Source of the DNA: Dyella_B sp036746095
GTDB lineage: Bacteria > Pseudomonadota > Gammaproteobacteria > Xanthomonadales > Rhodanobacteraceae
NCBI RefSeq assembly: GCF_036746095.1
Contig: NZ_DAIOEU010000018.1
Coordinates: 1-64,000 of the forward strand
DNA: 64,000 bases
Reading direction: 5' to 3'
This document shows, in pieces, positions 1 through 7,838 of this stretch. Below the pieces are notes generated by a model. The model did not search any database, was not told the DNA's origin, and saw only the letters and a list, made by a program, of their open reading frames with translations. The position numbers were made by a program, and so were the translations under genes. Each line of letters starts with the position of its first letter. Position 1 is the stretch's first letter.

Positions 1-183
1 TGATTTCCATCGTCGAAGTATACGGTCAAGCATCTATAGTGTTAACACGCCCTAGTTCATCTGTTGGAGCCGACCCATAACGAGCGTTTCAAGTCGCTGA
101 TGCGAACTTTCCTGCCTGAGTGGGAGGCGCGACGACGTGAATTGAACCAGCTGCCGGTTAGGCATGAGGAGTGGGGTTACTGA
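1..183 (+). pseudogene. 3' remnant of a YgjP/SprT-like zinc metallopeptidase
   Basis: The frame ending at the TGA at 181 reads HLLEPTHNERFKSL and then a PEW...LN...W.Y tail. This is the usual C-terminus of the YgjP-like (DUF45/M48-type) metallopeptidases often found beside type I restriction genes. Directly upstream the zinc motif, normally HExxH, reads HALVH, so the catalytic Glu is gone. Stop codons (TAG, TAA) interrupt the same frame just before it. The 5' part lies outside the window or is lost. I read this as a decayed gene rather than a working enzyme. A sequencing error near base 45 could account for part of the damage. Confidence 0.6.
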
Positions 184-305
184 ATAAGCTCGTTCATCGT
201 GTGAGCTTGTCCAAAATCCTTGGTGCAGCCTTTGCTGAGGGAAGCCAGTTCACTGGTCTATCGGAAGAGAGGCGCGAGACCATTCAGCTGTATTTGCCGC
301 TTTGA
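171..305 (+). CDS. short unassigned reading frame
   Basis: A 44-codon frame opens at a GTG inside the end of the peptidase remnant and runs to TGA at 303-305. Its C-terminal half (FAEGSQFTGLSEERRE) looks protein-like, but I recognise no family. There is no clear ribosome binding site. It may itself be a remnant of a gene that once followed the peptidase. Low confidence that it is expressed. Confidence 0.2.
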   Translation: MGLLNKLVHRVSLSKILGAAFAEGSQFTGLSEERRETIQLYLPL

Positions 306-358
306 TGCCAATAACCAGTAGCCTGGGCCGGTGAAAAAAAGGATAATATTTTTTCCTT

Positions 359-371
359 TTTAGCAACTAAA
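359..371. promoter_or_regulatory. candidate HipB operator
   Basis: An AT-rich stretch just before hipB holds the inverted repeat TTTAG-CAA-CTAAA. It is flanked at near-equal distance by two AATATT hexamers (345-350 and 378-383). HipB-type antitoxins repress their own operon by binding palindromes at this position. The assignment is inferred from placement and symmetry. Confidence 0.4.
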
Positions 372-389
372 GGTGGTAATATTGCCCCT

Positions 390-872
390 ATGGCCAAGAA
401 AACCGCCCCTTTGCTGCCTGCCACCGAGCTGCGCCTGCAGCAATTCGGCAAGCGCTTGCGCTTGGCGCGCCTGCGCCGACGCCTGACTGGCAAGCAGGTC
501 GCCGAGCGAGCTGGCATGACGCCGGTAACGCTGCGCAGTCTTGAGCGGGGAAGTTCCGGCGTCACGATGGGAGCTTATTTGGCAGTGATGCAAGTGCTGG
601 GTGCAGAAGGGGATCTGGATCTTCTGTTGAAAGACGACCCTATCGGCCGGGATTTGCAAGATGCCTCACTGACACGAAGCCCGCGTGGTGTCAAAAGGAA
701 GGCGACCGCGATACCGCGCACGACAGACTCACCTCCTGTACAACGCGCTCTGAAAAAGAAGGAGCAGGCCACCACTACGGAGTGGGCCGCAGACGGTAAC
801 TTCATCAGTGCCGATAGTCTGGCTTCGCTTATAAAGCCACCCGTACCGAACGCGAAGGGGCGCCGGCAATGA
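390..872 (+). CDS. hipB: HipB-like XRE-family antitoxin
   Basis: A 160-residue protein with a helix-turn-helix of the XRE/Cro type at about residues 13-68 (QFGKRLRLARLRRRLTGKQV then AERAGM..TLRSLERG). It should bind DNA upstream of its own gene and neutralise the HipA kinase encoded next. The tail from about residue 85 is basic, Pro/Ser-rich and probably disordered; it is longer than in E. coli HipB (88 residues). The start ATG has an AGGTGG about 14 nt upstream. The stop overlaps the hipA start as ATGA, which implies translational coupling. An alternative reading is a plain XRE regulator, but the partner makes the antitoxin role likely. Confidence 0.85.
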   Translation: MAKKTAPLLPATELRLQQFGKRLRLARLRRRLTGKQVAERAGMTPVTLRSLERGSSGVTMGAYLAVMQVLGAEGDLDLLLKDDPIGRDLQDASLTRSPRGVKRKATAIPRTTDSPPVQRALKKKEQATTTEWAADGNFISADSLASLIKPPVPNAKGRRQ

Positions 873-2149
873 GTGACACGTTTATCGCTGCCTATGCTGA
901 TTGGTATGAGCTGACCGAACCCCTGCTGCTTGGTCGCCTGTACACGCATCGCGCAGCCGTGCGCGAAGTTTTCGAGTTCGAATTCGATGACGCGGTACTG
1001 AAACGACCGGATATGGTCGGGTTCAAACTCGATCCGCGCCTTGGCCTGTACGCGGGCCGCCAATATCCACCGCAAGGCCAAGAAAACTTCGGCATGTTCG
1101 CCGATGCCAGCCCGGACCGCTGGGGACGTCTACTCATGCGTCGCCGTTTGGAGCGCGCGCAGCGTGCCGGCTTGGTCGGCTCCAACGCGCGGTTGTACGA
1201 GTCGGACTATCTGCTGGGCGTGCATGATATGTACCGCGTAGGAGCACTACGCTTTCGGCGTAACGATCAAGGCCCTTTTCTGGACGATCATCACGACACG
1301 GCTGCTCCACCGTTCGTGCAGCTGCGCGCATTGGAAGCCGCAAGCCTTGCACTGGAACGTGACGAACACAACGTGGCTAGCGAGGCGGATCAGTGGTTGC
1401 GCATGCTGATCGCTCCGGGTGGTTCGCTAGGTGGCGCACGCCCCAAGGCGAGCGTGGTCGACCCTGAAGGCCAGCTGTGGATCGCCAAATTTCCTAGCGT
1501 CCGTGACGAGCACGATGTCGGGGCCTGGGAAATGGTGGTGTACACGCTCGCCAAAGCGTGCGGACTGAACGTGCCTGAAGCGCTGGTTCGCCGTTTCGGC
1601 GGTGATCACCACACCTTCCTGGTGAAGCGTTTTGATCGTACGCCCCAAGGAAAGCGGCGGCATTTTGCTTCAGCCATGAACCTCACGGGCCACCAGGATG
1701 GCGATGACGCATCGACCGGCGCCAGCTATCTGGAAATGGCGCGCGTGCTGATGACCGATGGAGCGAGTACTGATGCCGATCTGCGCGAGCTGTGGTCGCG
1801 CATCGTCTTCAATGTGCTGGTATCCAATACCGATGATCATCTTCGCAACCATGGTTTCTTATTGGAACCTGGCAGAGGATGGGTGCTTTCCCCGGCATTC
1901 GATATGAATCCGGTTGCACATGCCAGCGGGCTCAAGCTCAACATCAGCGAAACCGACAACGCTTTGGATCTGGAGCTGGTTCGGTCGGTAGCCCCTTATT
2001 TCAGGGTCTCTGCCGAACAAGCCCACACGATTATCTCGAACCAAATACAAATCGTTTCACAGTGGCATGTGCTTGCTGATTCGCTAAAGATCCTGGCAAG
2101 AGAACAACAGCAGATGGAAGCGGCCTTTCGCGTTGCTGCGGTCGCCTGA
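869..2149 (+). CDS. hipA: HipA-like serine/threonine kinase toxin
   Basis: A 426-residue HipA-family kinase. Visible motifs are the Gly-rich loop GGSLGGARPK (184-193), the nucleotide Lys in WIAKF (K207), the catalytic loop NTDDHLRNHGF (320-330, the NxxDxHxxN signature) and the metal-binding AFDMNP (343-348). The N-terminal subdomain 1 ends in the FADASPDRWGRLLM region (77-90). Family members phosphorylate translation factors such as glutamyl-tRNA synthetase and cause growth arrest; the target here cannot be read. It overlaps hipB by 4 nt. All catalytic residues are present, so the toxin is probably active when not neutralised. Confidence 0.88.
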   Translation: MSDTFIAAYADWYELTEPLLLGRLYTHRAAVREVFEFEFDDAVLKRPDMVGFKLDPRLGLYAGRQYPPQGQENFGMFADASPDRWGRLLMRRRLERAQRAGLVGSNARLYESDYLLGVHDMYRVGALRFRRNDQGPFLDDHHDTAAPPFVQLRALEAASLALERDEHNVASEADQWLRMLIAPGGSLGGARPKASVVDPEGQLWIAKFPSVRDEHDVGAWEMVVYTLAKACGLNVPEALVRRFGGDHHTFLVKRFDRTPQGKRRHFASAMNLTGHQDGDDASTGASYLEMARVLMTDGASTDADLRELWSRIVFNVLVSNTDDHLRNHGFLLEPGRGWVLSPAFDMNPVAHASGLKLNISETDNALDLELVRSVAPYFRVSAEQAHTIISNQIQIVSQWHVLADSLKILAREQQQMEAAFRVAAVA

Positions 2150-2442
2150 ATATCAGGCAGACCCCAACGCAATCCGCATTTTTTTTCACCGTTCCCGCGC
2201 ACAAGGGAAAGCACCCCAATTGTGCAGCAGTCCGCTGCACAGATTACAGCTTACTATCGAAGACCTGTATGAAACGCGCTGAAATCGAGGAGCAAAAAAC
2301 CAGTACCTGCTGAACTTGATCTGCCGGCTGCCGGCAATCCTGCGCCAGCCTGGGGAATGAGGAATGCATGCCGCGGGGCGACTATCCACCGCGGCCGGGC
2401 GATAATGCCCATATCAGCGCATCCCCTTGAGCTTTCCCAGGC
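2150..2442. other. hipA-tadA intergenic region
   Basis: 293 bp with no convincing gene. It contains a T8 run at about 2181, without a clear stem before it, and a small palindrome TGCCGG-CTG-CCGGCA at 2322-2336. The tadA promoter should lie here, but I cannot place it. Confidence 0.4.
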
Positions 2443-2934
2443 ATGACAGACTTGGTCCCGGACAATACGCCATCCCATTTCAGCCCCGAAGACGAAGGCT
2501 ACATGCGCCGCGCGCTGCAGCTCGCCGCGCACGCGCGCGACGCCGAAAACGAAGTACCGGTGGGCGCAGTGTTGGTGCAGGACGGGCAAATCGTAGGCCT
2601 GGGTTGGAACCGCAACATCACCTTGCACGATCCGACCGCGCACGCGGAAATCATGGCCTTGCGCGCGGCAGGCGAAAAACTCGCGAACTACCGCATCGGT
2701 GGCGCCACGCTGTATGTCACCCTCGAACCATGCGCGATGTGTTCCATGGCACTCGTGCATGCGCGCGTCGGGCGTGTCGTTTACGGCACCACCGATCCCA
2801 AGACCGGTGCTGCCGGCAGTGTGTTCGATACGTTGATTTCCGAGCGCCACAACCATCGTGTCGAGGTGCAAGGCGGCTTGCTGGCAGAGGAATCGGCAAC
2901 GCTGCTACGCGATTTCTTCCGCGCACGACGTTAG
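2443..2934 (+). CDS. tadA: tRNA-specific adenosine-34 deaminase
   Basis: A 163-residue TadA that converts A34 to inosine in the wobble position of tRNA-Arg(ACG). The zinc-binding and catalytic residues are in HAE (67-69) and PCAMC (96-100), the normal cytidine-deaminase-fold signature. The Arg/Lys-rich end (LLRDFFRARR) is typical of the family. Length agrees with E. coli TadA (167). The gene stands alone; the downstream sirtuin is convergent. It is expected to be essential. Confidence 0.95.
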   Translation: MTDLVPDNTPSHFSPEDEGYMRRALQLAAHARDAENEVPVGAVLVQDGQIVGLGWNRNITLHDPTAHAEIMALRAAGEKLANYRIGGATLYVTLEPCAMCSMALVHARVGRVVYGTTDPKTGAAGSVFDTLISERHNHRVEVQGGLLAEESATLLRDFFRARR

Positions 2935-3000
2935 GCATGAACCTGCCTCGTCCCTCTGCGCAGGTTGGAGCGAAACCCCAGCATCCTCATGCCAATAAAG

Positions 3001-3021
3001 TTGGGATTCATTCCAGCCTAC
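3001..3021 (-). repeat. REP element forming the sirtuin stop codon
   Basis: On the minus strand this reads GTAGGCTGGAATGAAT and on into CCCAA. The first 15 bases are identical to the element at 13618-13632. The TGA of the sirtuin gene is inside it. A second, degenerate copy (GTTGGAGCG..CCCCAGC) lies at 2964-2982. Confidence 0.6.
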
Positions 3022-3850
3022 AAAACGCCAGGGCATCAGCGCAGGAACGTTCCACCTTCAGGCTCAACAGCGGATCGGCACGCGTGCGTCCCAGGTTGAC
3101 GGCGGCAATCGGCTTGCCTGCCTTGGCGGCCGCATGCGCGAAGCGGTAGCCGGAAAACACCATCAAGGATGAGCCGACCACCAGCATCGCATCCGCCGCG
3201 TCCAATGCTTGCATGGCGGTTCCCACGCGCTCGCGCGGCACGTTCTCGCCGAAGAACACCACGTCCGGCTTCAGCACGCCGCCACAGTGCGGGCAGGGCG
3301 GCACGATGAAGCTGCTGAAATCATGGCCGTCGAGATCGGCGTCGCCATCCGGTGCGTCGATCGCATCGAGCGTGGCCCAGGCCGGATTGAGTTGCAGCAA
3401 CGTCCGTTGCAAGGCGTGACGCGGCGAACGCGCTTCGCAGTCCATGCAGCGCACCGTATCCAGCCGCCCGTGCAGATCCACCACACGGCGGTTTCCCGCC
3501 CGCTGATGTAGGCCGTCCACGTTCTGCGTGAGCAGCAGCTCCAGCTTGCCAAGTTCTTCCAGGCGAGCCAGCGCGCGATGCGTGGGGTTCGGCAAGGCTT
3601 TGCCGAAGCGGCGCCAACCCACCAGGCTGCGCGCCCAATAGCGCTTGCGGGTCAATTCCTCGCCCATGAAGGCCTGGTAGGTCACCGGCTGGGAGCGTTT
3701 CCAGCTGCCGTCGGCATCACGGTAGTCAGGGATGCCCGAATCCGTGCTGCAGCCGGCGCCGGTCAGTACGAACAGGCGGCGATGCTTGTCGACGAAGCTC
3801 TGCAGTTCGTCATCGCTCCCGGTCTGCGGCACCGCTTCTGCCAGCGTCAT
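3008..3850 (-). CDS. NAD-dependent protein deacylase, sirtuin family
   Basis: A 280-residue Sir2-family enzyme that removes acyl groups from lysines using NAD+. Motifs: GAGCSTDSGIPDYR (31-44), TQNVDGLH (108-115), catalytic His in DLHG (H127), a zinc site C135xxC138 with C186xxC189, and VVGSSLMV near 225. The pattern resembles the SIRT4-like class found in proteobacteria rather than E. coli CobB. The last codons (CRLE-stop) come from a REP element. It is divergent from the universal stress gene with about 220 bp between them. Substrates are unknown. Confidence 0.9.
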   Translation of the reverse strand: MTLAEAVPQTGSDDELQSFVDKHRRLFVLTGAGCSTDSGIPDYRDADGSWKRSQPVTYQAFMGEELTRKRYWARSLVGWRRFGKALPNPTHRALARLEELGKLELLLTQNVDGLHQRAGNRRVVDLHGRLDTVRCMDCEARSPRHALQRTLLQLNPAWATLDAIDAPDGDADLDGHDFSSFIVPPCPHCGGVLKPDVVFFGENVPRERVGTAMQALDAADAMLVVGSSLMVFSGYRFAHAAAKAGKPIAAVNLGRTRADPLLSLKVERSCADALAFCRLE

Positions 3851-4074
3851 GATTATCTCTGTGTGTAAGGACTGCCAAGAAATGGGGCGCCGGGTGGATT
3901 AACACAAGCGAAAAGCTGCCCGGCTGCCACGAAACATGTTCCATGCCCTGCCGTTTGCGGGGTGTAAAATCCAACTCAAGTCGGGCCAGGTCGGCGATTT
4001 GCCTGTCGCAGCCATGGCCGACGCAACCGAAGAAAACAATGCGCTCGGTAGGGTTCTGTCCCGAAGGAGGCATC

Positions 4075-4512
4075 ATGTTTTCGCATATCCTGGTTCCCAC
4101 CGATGGCTCCGAGCAAGCCATGCATGCCGCGCAAGTCGGTATCGAGTTGGCGCACGCGCTGGGGGCGCGCATCTACGCATTTCATGTGCTGGCGCCGCTT
4201 GCTGCGGTGGCGTATTTCTCCGACGTTATCCGGCATGCGCAGGATTCGCACGAGGAGCGCGCCATTACGCGCGCGCAGCAACGGCTGGCGGAGATCGAGG
4301 CGATGGCGAACGAGGCTGGTGTGGAATGCCATGGCGGTTATGCATTTGACCGCCGTCCCTACGTAGCCATAGTCGGCGCGGCCAAGATGCAGCATTGCGA
4401 CTTGATCGTGATGAGCATGCATGGCTACGCCACGCTGGATCGCATGTTGCTGGGCAGCGAAACGAACCGGGTCTTAGGCTGCTGCGATATTCCCGTGCTG
4501 GTGTGTCATTGA
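4075..4512 (+). CDS. universal stress protein, UspA family
   Basis: A 145-residue single-domain Usp protein. It starts MFSHILVPTDGSEQA, the usual first strand and nucleotide-site Asp, and ends with the ATP-binding-type segment VMSMHGYATLDRMLLGSETNRVL. The start at 4075 is chosen because of the strong GAAGGAGG at 4063-4070; an upstream in-frame ATG at 3943 would add a low-complexity leader with no ribosome binding site. The family has general roles in stress survival. It converges with the CHAD gene, only 6 bp apart. Confidence 0.88.
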   Translation: MFSHILVPTDGSEQAMHAAQVGIELAHALGARIYAFHVLAPLAAVAYFSDVIRHAQDSHEERAITRAQQRLAEIEAMANEAGVECHGGYAFDRRPYVAIVGAAKMQHCDLIVMSMHGYATLDRMLLGSETNRVLGCCDIPVLVCH

Positions 4513-4518
4513 CCGCCT

Positions 4519-5343
4519 CTACGCATGCGGCTCGGCCTTTGACCAGCTTGCCGATTTCGATTTCAGTTCACGGCGCAATGCCATTACCTTGGCCGACTCC
4601 GGCAACGCTTCGACGGCGCCCAGGAAAATCTGGAAATCCTGGCGCCAGCCGAGCTGGTCGGTCAGCATGGAAAGGTATTTGGCCCGTTCGCCATAGCGCT
4701 GCGTGCGTGGTTTTTTCATGCCTGCCATGCGGCGCGCCTTGCGCACGAAGTCGAGCTGATAACGCAACGTCCGAGCGCGTCGCCGCCACCGATGCGACGC
4801 TGGCGGCGTGCGCAATGCAAGCGCTTTCTTGCGCGCTTTCTTTACGCGCCGCTTGCTGTGCTTGAGGGTTTGCCTGGCCGATGAAGGCCGGATGTCCTGC
4901 CATTGAAGTGCCTGGATCGAGGCTGCGATGCGCTGTGCTTCGGCGCGTCGGTGGCGCCACTGCGGATCCTGCTTGAGCGCGGCGTCGATCATCTGCTCGC
5001 AACGCTGGTCGAGTGTCTGCAACACCTCGGGCGTTACCGACCTTGCATGGGCCGTCGCCAGCAGTTTCGCCGTGCGTGCCGCGATATAGGCATCACGCAT
5101 CGGCCCAAGGCTACGCGCCAGTTCCTGTAGGCCCTGATCCACGGCGTCAATCCGCGGTCCCGGTGGTAGCAAGGGCAAAATGCTGCGCAGGCGGCGGCAG
5201 GATTTGCGCGCCTCATGGATGCCTTCCTGCCGTTGCTTGCGCATGCCGAGTGCGCGCAGCAATCGGCGGCACTCACGCCCTGCGAGCGTGCCCAGGGCTG
5301 AGCCGATGGTGGGCAGGTTGTCGTGCTTGGCTTTGTTGATCAT
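4519..5343 (-). CDS. CHAD domain protein
   Basis: A 274-residue, very basic, mostly helical protein. The opening segment (GIHEARKSCRRLRSILPLL) carries the conserved H-x-x-R-K-x-x-R-R-x-R pattern of CHAD domains, and the second half repeats basic helices (HSKRRVKKARKK; HRWRRRARTLRYQLDF). CHAD domains bind polyphosphate, often next to a CYTH triphosphatase; no CYTH domain is present here. It may associate with polyphosphate granules. It lies downstream of the fucosidase on the same strand, separated by 183 bp that include a REP-like GC palindrome (about 5478-5502). Confidence 0.85.
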   Translation of the reverse strand: MINKAKHDNLPTIGSALGTLAGRECRRLLRALGMRKQRQEGIHEARKSCRRLRSILPLLPPGPRIDAVDQGLQELARSLGPMRDAYIAARTAKLLATAHARSVTPEVLQTLDQRCEQMIDAALKQDPQWRHRRAEAQRIAASIQALQWQDIRPSSARQTLKHSKRRVKKARKKALALRTPPASHRWRRRARTLRYQLDFVRKARRMAGMKKPRTQRYGERAKYLSMLTDQLGWRQDFQIFLGAVEALPESAKVMALRRELKSKSASWSKAEPHA

Positions 5344-5526
5344 CCCAGGCTGGCTCCGGGAATACGCCCGAGCGTGCTGCCCGGGCGGCCATCATAAGTC
5401 GCCGTTGACCTTGTCTGCAGATGTGGGGGCAGTTTGCTGCCGCCGGGGTAGCTAGGATCGGGCACATTACAGCTCATTCCCAGGCCCCGGCTTGCGCCGG
5501 GGCGACGAACTGGTAACCCAGGAATA

Positions 5527-6888
5527 TCAGCGTTTCTGCCCAACGTTGAACAACTGGAACTCTCGAATGCGCGGCGTGCAAGCACTCGAAAGAATGTTCA
5601 GTCGCACCTTGGCCGCAGTCACCGGCGCAAAGCGATCGATCTTCATGTGGCCGATTGCCTGGGCGCTGGCGACGGCCTTCCACGCGCCGTTCACCCAGGC
5701 TTCCATGGCGTATTTCTGCACGCACTGGCCATCGTTCAACCACTCCATCGTCAGTGCATGATCGAACGTGATGGGCTGCGGGAAATTCGCCTCGAGCACG
5801 GCATTGCGCGCACCTTCAGGCGCGGACCAGAACGTGTCCTGGTCACCATCCAGTGCGGCGCTGGTATTGGCATCGGTGAAGGCATGTTTGCGCACTAGGT
5901 TCTTGTCCGCGCCATAACGCGCCTGCAACGCTTCACCAAATTCCTTCAGCCGCTTCACATCGGCATCCGGCAACAAGCCACGGCGATTCGGCGCCAGGCC
6001 AAGCATCAACTGGCCACCGAGGCCCACGCTGTTTTCCCAGATATCCATCAACTCGTCGACGCTCTTGAGCGTCTTGTCGCTATCCGGATGCCAGAACCAT
6101 TGCAGCTTGTGCAGCGGCGTATCCACTTCCACCGGACGCCAGCGCAAGTCGCCGTGGCGATCGATCACGTTCCAGTTTTCCCCGTGTATATGGCCATCTT
6201 CCTGGCCGACCCAGCGAATGTCGCCGTAGCCGAACAGCGCGACGTCGGCAAACACCATCGTGTTCGATTGATAGGTGCGCAGTTCTTCCAGGTATTTCTT
6301 GAAGTCGTACACGTGGCCTGCGCTGCCGGCGCCATCCAGCCACCATTCCACCAATGGGCCATAGTTCTGCACGAGCTCGTCCATCTCCGCCATGTAGTAC
6401 TTGTCGTAGGCGGCCGAATCCTTGTAACGCGGCTCATGGCGATCCCATGGCGATAGATACACGCCGAATGCCATGCCTTCCTTGCGCACCGCATCGGAGG
6501 TCATTTTCACCAGGTCGCCTTTGCCGCCCAGCCATGGGCTGTTCTTTACCGAATAATCGGTTTGCGCAGTGGGCCACAAGGCGAAGCCATCATGATGCTT
6601 GGCGACCAGCACCAGGTATTTCGCGCCGGCGGACTTGGCCGCGCGCGCCCATTGATCGGGATCGACATGATCGGGGTTGAATACCTTTGGATCGGCCGTG
6701 CCATCACCCCATTCGCGATCCAGGAACGTGTTGGTGCCGAAATGCACGATCACGCCGAATTCCAGGTCCTGCCAATGCGTTTGCTGCGGCGAGGGTTTGA
6801 CGTCGGCAAAGTTCTGCGCCGCGGCGCTGCCGGCGAGGAGGGTGGCGGCCATCGCGGCGGCCAGCAAAACGCTACGGCGTATCTGCAT
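5527..6888 (-). CDS. exported alpha-L-fucosidase, GH29
   Basis: A 453-residue protein with a Sec signal peptide (residues 1-24, ending GSAAAQ) that should act in the periplasm. The GH29 barrel shows FGVIVHFG (44-51), KHHDGF (97-102) and WWLDGAG (182-188), whose Asp185 fits the nucleophile position. The C-terminal 120 residues resemble an F5/8 type C (discoidin-like) sugar-binding domain. It would release terminal L-fucose from glycans. It sits 17 bp after the IclR regulator and is probably co-transcribed with it, divergent from fucP. A second, diverged GH29 lies at 24909-26513; that one has the FDWW nucleophile motif, so linkage preferences probably differ. Confidence 0.92.
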   Translation of the reverse strand: MQIRRSVLLAAAMAATLLAGSAAAQNFADVKPSPQQTHWQDLEFGVIVHFGTNTFLDREWGDGTADPKVFNPDHVDPDQWARAAKSAGAKYLVLVAKHHDGFALWPTAQTDYSVKNSPWLGGKGDLVKMTSDAVRKEGMAFGVYLSPWDRHEPRYKDSAAYDKYYMAEMDELVQNYGPLVEWWLDGAGSAGHVYDFKKYLEELRTYQSNTMVFADVALFGYGDIRWVGQEDGHIHGENWNVIDRHGDLRWRPVEVDTPLHKLQWFWHPDSDKTLKSVDELMDIWENSVGLGGQLMLGLAPNRRGLLPDADVKRLKEFGEALQARYGADKNLVRKHAFTDANTSAALDGDQDTFWSAPEGARNAVLEANFPQPITFDHALTMEWLNDGQCVQKYAMEAWVNGAWKAVASAQAIGHMKIDRFAPVTAAKVRLNILSSACTPRIREFQLFNVGQKR

Positions 6889-6905
6889 GGTTTCAATACT
6901 CGCTT

Positions 6906-7679
6906 TCAGGTGGTGCGTGGGGAACCGAACTGCAATGCTTCGGAAATCTCACGCGTGGCGTGGAGCAGGGCGGCGATCACGTCGTCCATGCTCTGCGAAG
7001 CGTTCTGCTGTTCGATGTAGGGAATGGTCAGTGCGCACACGGCGCTGCCGTGTTGAAGCACCGGTGCGGAAAGATCGGTGACGGCGTCGACCACGTGGCT
7101 GCGTTCGCAGGCATAGCCGCGCGTGCGCAACTGGTTCACCAGCCGCATCAGTTTCTTGCGGTCCAGCGCGGGTTCGAAGCGCGTGATCAGGTCCAGCCAA
7201 CGCTCGCGCGTCTGTTCTTCCTGAAAAGCCAGCAGCACATGCCCGGAAGTGGATTGCGACATCGGGCGGCGATGGCCCACGCGCACCACCAGGGCGACTT
7301 CGCCGGGCGGATCGACGCGCGCCACCACCACGATCTGCTCGCCGGACGGCACCACCAGATGGCAGGCCTGGCCGCAGGTATCGGCCAGGTGGTGCATCAC
7401 CGGCATGGCGGTTTCGATGGCGCTCTTCACCGGCGGCTGCTCCATGCCGAGGCGGAACAAGCGCGGCGTGACCGAGTAACCCACGTCGCCTTCGCCACGG
7501 GCGATGTAATCGCGCTCCTCCAGCACTTGCAGCATGCGGAAGATTTCGCCGCGGGAACGCCCCACGCCCTCGGAAATTTCTGCGATGCTCAGCGGGCGGC
7601 TCGATCCAGCCAGCAGCTCCAGGATATCCAGCCCCTTGTCGAGCGCCGGGGCGCGATACTTGGGTGTTTGAGTAGCCAT
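6906..7679 (-). CDS. IclR-family transcriptional regulator (probable fucose regulator)
   Basis: A 257-residue IclR protein: winged HTH at about residues 8-65 (LDILELLAGSSRPLSIAEIS..GRSRGEIFRMLQ) and a C-terminal effector domain with the usual GHVLLAF segment. The start at 7679 is preferred over longer frames because AAGGGGAG precedes it and the homology begins there. It is transcribed with the fucosidase and divergent from fucP, so control by L-fucose or a catabolite is inferred. The intergenic palindrome at 7761-7779 is the likely binding site. Confidence 0.9.
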   Translation of the reverse strand: MATQTPKYRAPALDKGLDILELLAGSSRPLSIAEISEGVGRSRGEIFRMLQVLEERDYIARGEGDVGYSVTPRLFRLGMEQPPVKSAIETAMPVMHHLADTCGQACHLVVPSGEQIVVVARVDPPGEVALVVRVGHRRPMSQSTSGHVLLAFQEEQTRERWLDLITRFEPALDRKKLMRLVNQLRTRGYACERSHVVDAVTDLSAPVLQHGSAVCALTIPYIEQQNASQSMDDVIAALLHATREISEALQFGSPRTT

Positions 7680-7760
7680 GACTCTCCCCTTGTTCGATTT
7701 ATTCACATCGCGCCATCTTGCCCAAAATCCGACCCATGTTGCAGCGCGACTTGTGCTATC

Positions 7761-7779
7761 TATGAATAACCGTTTCATA
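7761..7779. promoter_or_regulatory. candidate IclR operator between regulator and fucP
   Basis: Perfect inverted repeat TATGAA-N7-TTCATA in the AT-richest part of the divergent intergenic region. IclR proteins bind short palindromes of this kind. A near match with the same 7-nt spacer (TATGAA-N7-TTCGTA) occurs at 33581-33599, before the second kinase-receptor unit. Confidence 0.5.
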
Positions 7780-7838
7780 TTTGCACAAATGAGCAGGGTC
7801 GTCACCCCGGGGACCTGCTGAACGTGTAGGAGAACCAG

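Noticed and set aside
2427..3149. A 240-codon plus-strand frame overlapping tadA in another phase
   Set aside because: It is Arg-rich, lies over the tadA motifs in a different frame and runs into the sirtuin gene antisense.
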